From NCBI GenBank assembly GCA_031254835.1, contig JAIRTQ010000071.1, forward strand, positions 1-14,990: 14,990 bases of DNA. The letters are read 5' to 3'. Under the pieces are notes generated by a model. That model worked only from the letters and a program-made list of their open reading frames with translations. It was not told the origin of the DNA and searched no databases. This document shows, in pieces, positions 7,124-13,952 of this stretch. The DNA comes from Puniceicoccales bacterium. GTDB taxonomy: Bacteria; Verrucomicrobiota; Verrucomicrobiia; Opitutales; JAIRLM01. The position numbers and the translations under genes are program-made. How positions within the stretch are numbered: position 1 is the first letter of the stretch; each line of letters begins with the position of its first letter.

Positions 7124-8089
7124 CTAGTCGTCGATTTCGCCCTCCGTGACCGCGATATGGCGGATCCCGAGGGGCGACGTTATGATGATGTTGCTGTAGT
7201 GCTCGACGGTGATGTCCGTGTACTTGGAATGTTCCTCCACATAGACGCGGAAGTTATTGCCGTCGAATGGCGTGACGAACCTCTTGATGTTGGCCGGTTC
7301 GTCCTTGATAATTTCGTTCTGAGCGTTGAACAGATAGATCGCATTGCCCACGATGGGGGTCTTCGCCGCCGCAGAGCTCTGGTAACGGGCGCCGAAAACC
7401 CGCACCGCATCGACGAAGAGCTTCCGCGCCAGCTCCTCCAGGTCCATATGGGCCGCCCTTTGAGCCGCCGAGCTGTTCTGCCCGTCGTAGACGTTGGCCC
7501 GCACGTCCCAGGCGCCTTCGCCGAAGAGGATGCGGTTGGGACGCAAGCCGGACTCGTTGGCCGCGGCGGACAGGGCCATCCGCAGATCGCCGTCCGGATT
7601 TTGACTCCCATCGCTGCCGCCCCAGCTAAGTTCCGTAGCCGTCACGGCCGCATCAAGGGCCGCCACGGCGCGACGCAATTCATTGCGATAGAGCCTTCGC
7701 AGCAGGGCCTGGACGTGCCGCTCCTGCCAATCGTCGCCGGCCGTATCGTCGTGGTCCACGCGGACGGTCAGCCCCTTATTGAGGGTCTTCTCCATGACGG
7801 AATTGCCACTGAAATCCACTCGCTTAAAGGCGGAACCCACGGCTCGCACGTCATCCACTTCCGAGAGAAAAGCTTCTCCGTTTTCCGCCCGTTTGAATTC
7901 GAAGCGCTTGCCGACAGAGATGGCCGGCGCCACGAAATTCAACATTTCCTCGACGTTCTCCCGGTCCTTCCAGCCAACCGTAAAGGCGGTCAGCGGTTCC
8001 GAGTAGTTGGCCGCCGTGAAGCGGGCCTCGTTGGCGGCGCAGACAACGCCCTTTTCATTGTCTCCCCTATCCTGCGGCAGTCGTTCCAT
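7124..8089 (-). CDS. Phage major capsid protein
   Basis: A 321-residue protein from the ATG at 8089-8087, with AAGGA about ten bases upstream; the frame extends further upstream only into the cement gene. The whole sequence has the character of HK97-fold capsid proteins. An N-terminal arm (MERLPQDRGDN onward) is followed by LTAFTVGWKDRENVEEMLNF, a region around RVDFSGNSVMEKTLNKGLTV, the long arginine-rich helix ALLRRLYRNELRRAVAALDA, the LRPNRILFGEGAWDVRANVY stretch that in such proteins sits in the A-domain, and a C-terminal TDITVEHYSNIIITSPLGIR. From memory this matches capsid proteins that follow a cement gene in Verrucomicrobia-associated phages; this is recall, not a search. It assembles the icosahedral shell. 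No internal stops or frameshifts are present, unusual for a phage remnant with its packaging genes missing. Confidence 0.85.
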   Translation of the reverse strand: MERLPQDRGDNEKGVVCAANEARFTAANYSEPLTAFTVGWKDRENVEEMLNFVAPAISVGKRFEFKRAENGEAFLSEVDDVRAVGSAFKRVDFSGNSVMEKTLNKGLTVRVDHDDTAGDDWQERHVQALLRRLYRNELRRAVAALDAAVTATELSWGGSDGSQNPDGDLRMALSAAANESGLRPNRILFGEGAWDVRANVYDGQNSSAAQRAAHMDLEELARKLFVDAVRVFGARYQSSAAAKTPIVGNAIYLFNAQNEIIKDEPANIKRFVTPFDGNNFRVYVEEHSKYTDITVEHYSNIIITSPLGIRHIAVTEGEIDD

Positions 8090-8108
8090 AATTTTTCGTT
8101 CCTTTCCA

Positions 8109-8528
8109 TTAGGCAGCCGGCACAGTGATCGCCGGCAGATGGGGCAGCACTTCGATCTGGTCACCGGCCGCCTGGGCGCTACCGATGGCGATTCCAAGAC
8201 GTATGAACGCGCCACTGCCCACCTGCACCTTGCCGGCGGCGGCGGGGGCAAGAAGGGCCCCCGGCTGGATCGCGCCGGCCGCCACCATCAGGACCGTGCC
8301 GTTCCCGCCGATGAAACGCACGTTAACCGGGTCGCCTACTGCCGCTTCGTCCGTGACAGTCCCAATTGGCACGTTACTTACGCCGCAGGGTTTCACCTTT
8401 CCAGTAATCCCGTCAAAGCAGGCCAGCAGATGACGGACGGAAAAGGATTCCGAGGCGGTGAATGTACAGTCACCGCCGTGAGTACCGGCGGCGCAGTTGG
8501 CAATTTTGAGTAAGTGTTTCTTTTTCAT
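8109..8528 (-). CDS. Capsid cement (decoration) protein, DUF2190-like
   Basis: A 139-residue protein whose body resembles phage capsid-cement proteins of the DUF2190 type. It contains GTHGGDCTFTASESFSVRHL, then SNVPIGTVTDEAAVGDPVNV, GTVLMVAAGAIQPGALLAPA, AAAGKVQVGSGAFIRLGIAI and a terminal GDQIEVLPHLPAITVPAA. The order PIG-V-TDEA-GDPV, then MVA-GAI-PGA, then AAGKVQ, then GDQIEVLP is characteristic. Such proteins coat and stabilise the mature head and are normally encoded just before the capsid gene, as here (19 bases between stop and capsid start). No ribosome binding site is obvious before the ATG at 8528-8526. The 210 bases upstream, up to tRNA-Glu, contain no recognisable gene, although a protease or portal gene would usually be expected there. 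It is the first gene of the block. Confidence 0.82.
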   Translation of the reverse strand: MKKKHLLKIANCAAGTHGGDCTFTASESFSVRHLLACFDGITGKVKPCGVSNVPIGTVTDEAAVGDPVNVRFIGGNGTVLMVAAGAIQPGALLAPAAAGKVQVGSGAFIRLGIAIGSAQAAGDQIEVLPHLPAITVPAA

Positions 8529-8738
8529 AGAAATTTTTTCGTGAGATGCTGCTGTCGAATTTCGGGCATCGACCCTTTTTCGCTACAACTCCAGTTTAGC
8601 TCCACATCCCTTTTCGAATTTTTGTCCGCTGTTCCCGTCCCCTCCGTTGGTTCCGGCGCCTTCGTTTCTTGTCAGCAACTCGTTCCACTTTTGGCTTGCC
8701 GGGCGGACAGGCACCCCTAGCGCTGATCTCGCTGGCTG

Positions 8739-8816
<78 letters not shown>

Positions 8817-8849
8817 GAGGCGGGGCTATCGACCCATTAAAATTTCCTC

Positions 8850-8877
8850 TTGCTCTTCAACGGACGCCTTCTAGACT
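8850..8877 (+). promoter_or_regulatory. Weak candidate promoter for the secretion genes
   Basis: TTGCTC at 8850-8855 and TAGACT at 8872-8877, 16 bases apart, lie ahead of the sctQ start at 8916. Both hexamers match the consensus at only four of six positions, so this is suggestive only; read-through from tRNA-Glu is an alternative. Confidence 0.22.
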
Positions 8878-8915
8878 CAATTTGCTGGGCTGTGACCCGC
8901 ATTTGAGGTTTTATC

Positions 8916-9716
8916 ATGGCTACAGATTTGGATTTGACGAAGGAAGAAGAGGAAGAAGATTTGGGAGACACGGCGTTAGAAGAGCCGGAAGAAGAAGAAG
9001 AAGAAGAGCCGGAAGAAGATGAGGAGGAGAAGGAGGATGTGCTGGAAGAGAGGGAAGAGCAACCAGATGCGAGAAAATTTCCCGAGCTTGAATTTGCCCC
9101 AGAAGAAAAAAATGACGCAATAGAGGCTCCGATTGGGGGTGTCGCGGAGCAACCGTCAGACGAGACGGATGCGGATCCTGCAATGGATGGCGATAGCCCA
9201 GAGAGGACCAAAGGCGCCAATTTGTCAGCAAAAGAACCGCAAAAAGCGGCCGCCAGCCCAATTCGAGAGGAAAATAATTTCATTGAGCAAAAAGAAGATA
9301 GGTCTGGTGGTGAAACATCGGACGAGGATGCTATGGACATTGCGAAAGAGGAGCTTCAGCAAGATAGTCCGGTGAAGGAAGCTGAAGAGAAAGAGGGTGG
9401 CGTGGAGGAGACCTGGCCAGTCCATGAGAGGGCGTTGGCCACGGCAAAGGAGGTTGCCTATGCCGCTTCGACACCCCGTCCTAGGGATGGCTTCGACGTG
9501 GGAGCCATCGAAATGACCCTTTCCTTCGACCTCGGCACGCTGCGTCTTTCTCTTCGAGATCTAGAAAGCATAAAAGAGGGCTATTCCTTCCTGCTAGACC
9601 GGCCAAACGACGAATTTGTCACCATCCGGGCCAATGGACAACCCATCGGGCGCGGCCGCATCGTGAACATCGACGGCCGCGTAGGAGTGCAGGTCGAGGA
9701 GCTAAATGAGCGGTAA
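8916..9716 (+). CDS. sctQ: Type III secretion C-ring protein SctQ with acidic N-terminus
   Basis: A 266-residue protein starting at ATG 8916, with GAGG seven bases upstream. Residues 1-190 are low-complexity and strongly acidic, including runs of up to seven glutamates, and are probably disordered. Residues 193-266 form a SpoA domain (SctQ C-terminus / FliN type): DVGAIEMTLSFDLGTLRLSL, LESIKEGYSFLLDRPNDEFV, IRANGQPIGRGRIVNIDGRV and VGVQVEEL. SctQ builds the cytoplasmic sorting platform that recruits substrates to the secretion ATPase. Canonical SctQ has an N-terminal domain plus two SpoA domains in about 300 residues; here there is only one SpoA domain, and the rest is acidic linker. It therefore resembles FliN or the short internally started SctQ-C form. 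sctR follows 42 bases later on the same strand, which makes a type III role much more likely than a flagellar one. Confidence 0.85.
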   Translation: MATDLDLTKEEEEEDLGDTALEEPEEEEEEEPEEDEEEKEDVLEEREEQPDARKFPELEFAPEEKNDAIEAPIGGVAEQPSDETDADPAMDGDSPERTKGANLSAKEPQKAAASPIREENNFIEQKEDRSGGETSDEDAMDIAKEELQQDSPVKEAEEKEGGVEETWPVHERALATAKEVAYAASTPRPRDGFDVGAIEMTLSFDLGTLRLSLRDLESIKEGYSFLLDRPNDEFVTIRANGQPIGRGRIVNIDGRVGVQVEELNER

Positions 9717-9758
9717 AGTTCTTGCGGAGCGCGAATAGATGGGGAAAATGGACCCGAA

Positions 9759-10424
9759 ATGAATCCCGCAGCCAGCTTCTTTACCTACGATCCAATAACA
9801 GTCATCTTGCTCCTCACCGTTTTGGGTGTGGCTCCGTTCTTTCTGTTGATGGTGACGTCCTTCGTAAAGATCGTCATTGTCCTTGGCCTGGTCCGCAACG
9901 CCCTCGGAACCCAACAAGTACCGCCAAATCTCGTCCTGAACGGGCTAGCCCTCATCATTTCTCTATACATCATGGCGCCGATTGCCAAAGAGACGGTCGC
10001 CATCGCCGCCCAAGAGAAATTTTCTATCCAGCGAATCGAGGAGCTGCCCAACTATTTAAAGACCATAGGCGAACCATTGCGAGGATTTCTCCTGCGACAC
10101 ACGTCGCCGAACAGCCGAAATTTTTTTCTGAATGCCGCCGGCCGGCTCTGGCCCAAAGAAGATTTGGAAAAAATGAGCAGCAACGACTTTCTCATTTTGG
10201 TGCCAGCTTTCACCGTGAGTGAGCTAACAACCTCCTTTCAAATCGGTGTGCTGCTCTTTCTGCCTTTCATCGCCGTGGACATCGTGGTCTCAAACGTGCT
10301 CATGGCATTGGGCATGATGATGATGTCCCCGATGACTATCTCTCTGCCGTTCAAACTCATGCTCTTCGTGCTGGCAGACGGCTGGTCCAAGCTCATCGAA
10401 GGTCTGATTCTTACCTACCGCTAG
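9759..10424 (+). CDS. sctR: Type III secretion export apparatus protein SctR
   Basis: A 221-residue inner-membrane protein of the SctR/FliP family, a core subunit of the export gate (SctR5S4T1). Landmarks are PITVILLLTVLGVAPFFLLM (first helix), TSFVKIVIVLGLVRNALGTQ, PPNLVLNGLALIISLYIMAP, a periplasmic loop rich in lysine and glutamate (about 84-140), SSNDFLILVPAFTVSELTTS, FQIGVLLFLPFIAVDIVVSN and VLMALGMMMMSPMTISLPFK. Length and all family signatures are normal, and there is no cleaved signal peptide of the kind many FliP proteins have, favouring the injectisome form. Flagellar genes are not seen. sctS and sctT usually follow sctR directly but are absent: the next gene is on the opposite strand, and the two stop codons overlap at CTAG (10421-10424). 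The ATG at 9759 has only a weak purine-rich region before it. Confidence 0.95.
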   Translation: MNPAASFFTYDPITVILLLTVLGVAPFFLLMVTSFVKIVIVLGLVRNALGTQQVPPNLVLNGLALIISLYIMAPIAKETVAIAAQEKFSIQRIEELPNYLKTIGEPLRGFLLRHTSPNSRNFFLNAAGRLWPKEDLEKMSSNDFLILVPAFTVSELTTSFQIGVLLFLPFIAVDIVVSNVLMALGMMMMSPMTISLPFKLMLFVLADGWSKLIEGLILTYR

Positions 10425-11902
10425 GCCGGGTCGAGCTGGTGCTGCAGTTCGGCCGTCAACTCTTCCGCGGACAGGCGCGCCTGCTCGCCCGTGTCCCGGA
10501 AACGGAGCGTCACCGTGCCATTCTCCAGCGACTCGAAGTCCACGGTCACGGCGAAAGGTGTGCCGATTTCGTCCATGCGGCGGTAGCGGCGGCCGATGGC
10601 GCCGGATGCATCCCAGGCCACATTCCACCGGCGCTGGAGCTTCTGAAAAATTTCGCGGGCGGCCGTGACCAATTCGGGCCGGTTCTTCAGCAGCGGAAGC
10701 ACGGAAAGCTTGATAGGAGCCAAATGCGGGTGAAGCCGAAGGATCGTCCGTTTTTCTCCATCCATTTCGTCCTCGTCGTAGGCGGAGCAGAGGAAGGCCA
10801 GAAAAGCCCGGTCGACGCCGACGGAGGGCTCGATAACGTGGGGTAAGTAACGCCGCCGGCTCTCTTCTTCGAAGTATTCCAGCGACTTGCCGCTGTGCTC
10901 CTGATGGCAGCTGAGATCGAAGTTGCCGCGGGCGGCAATTCCTTCCAATTCATGCTCCCCGAACGGGTAGCGGAATGTGATGTCCGTGCAGGCGCGGGAG
11001 TAGTGGGCCAATTTTTCCTTCGGATGCACATCCGTGCCGAGCAGTTCCTCTCGCAGGCCCAGGGACCGATACCAGCGCAGTCGAGTCTCAACCCATTGGC
11101 CGTGAAGAGTTTGCCAGTCAGCATCCGGTTCGATGAAATATTCCAATTCCATCTGCTCGAATTCGCGAGAGCGAAAAAGAAAATTTCTGGGCGTGATTTC
11201 ATTGCGAAAAGCGCGACCGATCTGGGCAATGCCGAATGGTACTTTTATTCGGCTGGAATTCAGCACGTTTTGAAAATTTACGAAAATGCCTTGAGCCGTC
11301 TCCGGCCGCAGATAGGCAGTGGCAGCGCCGTCGCTGAGAGCGCCCACCTGCGTACGGAACATGAGATTGAAGGACCGCGGCGCAGTGAGCGTGCCGACTG
11401 TGTCGGTGGCTGGAGAGGGAATTTGGGCCAATTCCTCCTCCGTTGCCTCAGAAACGGGTCGCAAGGAAATAGGATTCGGACAATTTGAAGAAAGCTCTTT
11501 CGGCCAGCGCTTTTTGGCTTTTTGGAGAGCCTCCGTCGCCATGTCGGGCCCTTCCAACAGCGAAACATAGCCGAGCAGTTCCCCTTCCCGCCGCACGGCC
11601 GCAAAGAAAAGTTGATCCGCCCGATAGCGCATACCGGACTCGCGACAGTCCACCATCGGGTCCGAAAACCCCGCCACATGGCCAGACGCTTCCCACACCT
11701 TCGGGTTCATGATAGTGCTGCAGTCGAGGCCAACCACGTCCTCCCGTAGTTGCACCATTTCCCTCCACCAGAGGTTCTTAATGTTGCGCTTCATCTCGCA
11801 GCCGAGCGGACCGTAGTCGAAGAAGCCTCCGATTCCGCCATAGATTTCCGAAGAGGGAAATACGAAGCCCCGCCTCCGGCAGAGGGATAGAATGGCGTCC
11901 AC
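10421..11902 (-). CDS. glyQS: Glycyl-tRNA synthetase, dimeric class II type
   Basis: A 493-residue single-chain enzyme that charges tRNA-Gly with glycine. It is the alpha2 form (as in Thermus, archaea and eukaryotes), not the alpha2beta2 form of E. coli. The N-terminus has RRGFVFPSSEIYGGIGGFFD and YGPLG. Motif 1 lies around residues 73-86 (SGHVAGFSDPMVDC), the glycine-site region GALSDGAATAYLRPETAQGI is at 187-206, motif 2 runs 232-250 with FRNEITPRNFLFRSREF, and motif 3 is at 360-366 (SVGVDRA). The anticodon-binding domain follows, ending with DEIGTPFAVTVDFESLENGT and RFRDTGEQARL. The start is GTG at 11902-11900: an in-frame TAG lies four codons upstream, so no alternative upstream ATG exists, and no ribosome binding site is evident. 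lgt lies 52 bases upstream on the same strand, suggesting an lgt-glyQS transcript. It converges with sctR. Confidence 0.97.
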   Translation of the reverse strand: MDAILSLCRRRGFVFPSSEIYGGIGGFFDYGPLGCEMKRNIKNLWWREMVQLREDVVGLDCSTIMNPKVWEASGHVAGFSDPMVDCRESGMRYRADQLFFAAVRREGELLGYVSLLEGPDMATEALQKAKKRWPKELSSNCPNPISLRPVSEATEEELAQIPSPATDTVGTLTAPRSFNLMFRTQVGALSDGAATAYLRPETAQGIFVNFQNVLNSSRIKVPFGIAQIGRAFRNEITPRNFLFRSREFEQMELEYFIEPDADWQTLHGQWVETRLRWYRSLGLREELLGTDVHPKEKLAHYSRACTDITFRYPFGEHELEGIAARGNFDLSCHQEHSGKSLEYFEEESRRRYLPHVIEPSVGVDRAFLAFLCSAYDEDEMDGEKRTILRLHPHLAPIKLSVLPLLKNRPELVTAAREIFQKLQRRWNVAWDASGAIGRRYRRMDEIGTPFAVTVDFESLENGTVTLRFRDTGEQARLSAEELTAELQHQLDPA

Positions 11903-11954
11903 TGGGATGGCCTATGGGCGAGAAATTGGTGAGCAAGCCATTTTTGCCTATTAC

Positions 11955-12776
11955 CTACTCGGTTCGCCGTCGCGGCGCCAAGAAAAAGAACAATGAGCCC
12001 AACAGTAAAATAAGAGAATAAAACTGTCCGCGAGAGATATTTAAAATGAGCGGCGCGTCCGGCTCCCGAAAAAATTCCACTAGGAAACGGAGCAGGGCGT
12101 AGGTCAGCAGGAACTCTCCGCAAAGGCGGCCCAGTCGAAGCGGCGGCCGTCGCCAAAAGCGCAGTTGGCAATAGAGAAACAGCAGCAGACCCTCCAGCAA
12201 TGCCTCGTAGAGCTGGGACGGATGGCGGGGCGGAATCTGCTCTAAGGGCAAGCCCAGCGCCGATTGGGGGAAAATGACGGCCCAAGGCAAGGAGGAGACC
12301 CGGCCGTAGACTTCGCCGTTGATGAAGTTAGCTAAACGACCCAGAAAAAAACCAACGGGCGCCAGCGAGGAAGCGACGTCGGCGAGGGAGCGCAGGGGGA
12401 TGGCCCGACTCCGGGAAAAGAGAATTAGGGCCACCAGCACCCCAAAAAAACCGCCGTGGCTCGCCATGCCGCCGTGCCAAATCCGCAGCAGCTCCACCGG
12501 ATCCGTTCGGACGCCAGGAATGCCGTAGAGCAACGCGTAACCGACCCGTCCACCGATCATCACTCCTAAAATAAGATAGCTAAGAAATGGACCGCACTGC
12601 TCCAGCGAAAATGGGAGTCGGCCCTGACGGCCGTAAATGTTCAGTATAAAGACGATTGTCAAAAAAGTCAGCACGTAGGCGAGGCCGTACCAGTAAAGGC
12701 CAGGAATAGGCCAGCGGGAGGGAAAGTGCACGAGGATGGGATCAAAGTCATGGACCCAATGGCCGCCAATACGCAT
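11955..12776 (-). CDS. lgt: Prolipoprotein diacylglyceryl transferase Lgt
   Basis: A 273-residue polytopic inner-membrane enzyme that transfers diacylglycerol from phosphatidylglycerol to the lipobox cysteine of prelipoproteins, the first step of lipoprotein maturation. The catalytic histidine region is HGGMASHGG at 101-109. The Lgt signature GRLANFINGEVYGR is at 146-159, RHPSQLYE at 184-191, FFREPD at 235-240, and the conserved C-terminal SRGQFYS at 248-254. About seven hydrophobic helices can be drawn, as expected of the family, and the length is normal. The ATG at 12776-12774 follows a G-rich stretch (GGGG, five bases upstream). glyQS follows on the same strand after 52 bases. The upstream region is divergent from the interrupted gene at 12884. 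Confidence 0.97.
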   Translation of the reverse strand: MRIGGHWVHDFDPILVHFPSRWPIPGLYWYGLAYVLTFLTIVFILNIYGRQGRLPFSLEQCGPFLSYLILGVMIGGRVGYALLYGIPGVRTDPVELLRIWHGGMASHGGFFGVLVALILFSRSRAIPLRSLADVASSLAPVGFFLGRLANFINGEVYGRVSSLPWAVIFPQSALGLPLEQIPPRHPSQLYEALLEGLLLFLYCQLRFWRRPPLRLGRLCGEFLLTYALLRFLVEFFREPDAPLILNISRGQFYSLILLLGSLFFFLAPRRRTE

Positions 12777-12867
12777 GGATACCCCTATGCTCTCTTTTAG
12801 TAGCTATCAAGCGAAGAAATTGTGCAAAATTCACGGCCGCCAAACCAACCCGTAGGGATTTCGCACA

Positions 12868-12881
12868 GATCGGCTCCGATC
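12868..12881. repeat. Perfect 6-bp inverted repeat in divergent intergenic region
   Basis: GATCGG-CT-CCGATC lies between lgt (divergent start at 12776) and the ATG at 12884, which it precedes by two bases. It could be an operator or could block translation from that ATG; nothing else supports either reading. Confidence 0.35.
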
Positions 12882-12883
12882 AA

Positions 12884-13018
12884 ATGAATTTACTTATTGA
12901 CGCTAGGGTCTGTCCTCATAAAAAATTGTTATCTCTGGGCAGCCTGTGGGCCCATGAAAAAGGAATCAGCGACGTATTCATCTCGCGCGGCCGGGACGGC
13001 TGCCGACAACTCACGTGA
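12884..13018 (+). pseudogene. 5' part of an interrupted hypothetical gene
   Basis: From the ATG at 12884, 44 codons run in the same frame as the larger open frame downstream, until TGA at 13016-13018. The sequence is protein-like (MNLLIDARVCPHKKLL, then HEKGISDVFISRGRDGCRQL) and its codons end mostly in G or C toward the 3' side, like neighbouring genes. The downstream frame has no ribosome binding site of its own. The simplest reading is one ancestral gene of about 170 codons broken by a nonsense mutation. Another frame is also open here, so this is moderate evidence only. Confidence 0.45.
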
Positions 13019-13030
13019 TATGCACGCGGT

Positions 13031-13396
13031 GTGTCGTTGCCAGGTGATTGCGAGCTTACTGTGGTTGTTGACGACCCTGTTGGATGCGGTAGGACCATCA
13101 ATATCGATGAAATGCGATTCGATCTGCTGCCGAAGCGGCGTGTTTTGGCGGAATATGAGCTTCAGGAAGGTAAATCGCTTTTCTTCTGCGGCAGTGGTGC
13201 CCCGAGACTGCCGAATTGGCACTATAAAGTGCCTTCGCGGCCAGTGGTCGACGGCGATGGCCAACCAATGCCTGACTTGTGGTATTTTGAAACGGACTAC
13301 GCGGGCGACATAGAGTACAAGATCAAGTGTGTTGATGTGGCTACCGGCGCCGAAGTCTGGGAGGGCTGTCACGGCAATCGTAAACTTCCCGTTTAG
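13031..13396 (+). CDS. Hypothetical protein, 3' part of a possibly interrupted gene
   Basis: An open frame of 121 residues from a GTG at 13031. It reads SLPGDCELTVVVDDPVGCGR, TINIDEMRFDLLPKRRVLAE, YELQEGKSLFFCGSGAP and ends with GDIEYKIKCVDVATGAEVWE plus GCHGNRKLPV. The alternation of hydrophobic and polar residues suggests a beta-rich globular domain; there is no membrane helix, and there are five cysteines. No family is recognised. The GTG has no ribosome binding site, and the same frame continues upstream of an in-frame TGA at 13016, so this may be the untranslated or poorly translated remainder of a longer gene. accB begins 91 bases downstream on the same strand. Confidence 0.5.
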   Translation: MSLPGDCELTVVVDDPVGCGRTINIDEMRFDLLPKRRVLAEYELQEGKSLFFCGSGAPRLPNWHYKVPSRPVVDGDGQPMPDLWYFETDYAGDIEYKIKCVDVATGAEVWEGCHGNRKLPV

Positions 13397-13487
13397 GTCC
13401 GATCCAAGCTTTCTCTGTCCAGACGGTGATTTCCTACGGCCCAAAATGGCCATTGCCAGCTGAGAAATTTTTTCAACATTAGGGGAA

Positions 13488-13943
13488 ATGGCTGCCGAAG
13501 ACTCTCCACTGGATCTAGAAGAGATTGGGCGGGTGGCAGAAATGATGGAGCGGTTGGGACTTGTCGTGCTGGACGTGGAACGGTCTGGCTACAGACTGCG
13601 GCTAGAGCGACGACGTGGCGATGCGGTGGCTCCTGCGGCCACGGCTGCCTATTCCGCACCGACCGCACCCATCGGACCAGCGGAAGTGTGTGAGGTGACC
13701 TTTCATACGATTTATTCCCCCATGATCGGGTCCTTTTACCGCTCCCATTCGCCCGGGAAACCGGCCTTCGTTGAGGTAGGCAGCTCCGTTTCCATAGATA
13801 CGACCGTTTGCATCATCGAGGCCATGAAGGTGATGAATGAGATTCCCGCCGATGTGGAGGGAGTTGTGGTAGAGGTGCTGGCGAAGGACGGCCAGGTGGT
13901 GGAGTTCGGCCAGCCGCTCTTCAAAGTGGCGCCTTCGAAGTGA
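13488..13943 (+). CDS. accB: Biotin carboxyl carrier protein of acetyl-CoA carboxylase
   Basis: A 151-residue protein carrying the biotin that shuttles carboxyl groups in the first committed step of fatty-acid synthesis. Residues 8-42 form the conserved N-terminal region (LDLEEIGRVAEMMERLGLVV, then ERSGYRLRLERR). A short alanine/proline linker follows (about 46-66). The biotinyl domain spans about 70-148, with APMVG-like YSPMIGSFYRSHSPG at 76-90 and the biotinylation site EAMKVMNEI, where Lys114 is modified. The end, GQVVEFGQPLFKV, is typical. Length is normal for AccB. AGGGG lies immediately upstream of the ATG at 13488, a rather short spacing. accC starts nine bases after the stop codon, giving the classic accBC operon. 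Confidence 0.97.
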   Translation: MAAEDSPLDLEEIGRVAEMMERLGLVVLDVERSGYRLRLERRRGDAVAPAATAAYSAPTAPIGPAEVCEVTFHTIYSPMIGSFYRSHSPGKPAFVEVGSSVSIDTTVCIIEAMKVMNEIPADVEGVVVEVLAKDGQVVEFGQPLFKVAPSK

Positions 13944-13952
13944 GATAGGGCA

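Noticed and set aside
6794..8128. A 444-codon open frame on the + strand across the capsid and connector genes
   Set aside because: It is the mirror of GC-rich codons in the real - strand genes. Its sequence is rich in Arg, Pro and His without any family character, and the opposite strand has recognisable capsid proteins with ribosome binding sites.
8837..9340. A serine-rich open frame on the - strand opposite sctQ
   Set aside because: Its serine runs are only the complement of the glutamate codons (GAA/GAG) in the acidic N-terminus of sctQ.
8916..10424. Flagellar fliN and fliP instead of sctQ and sctR
   Set aside because: No flagellar gene is nearby, the FliP-type signal peptide is missing, and the order SpoA protein then SctR is typical of injectisomes; the flagellar reading is not fully excluded.
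13016..13018. Selenocysteine insertion at the in-frame TGA
   Set aside because: No clear SECIS-like hairpin follows within the usual distance, no selenoprotein motif (such as CxxU or UxxC) surrounds it, and no sel genes are in the window.
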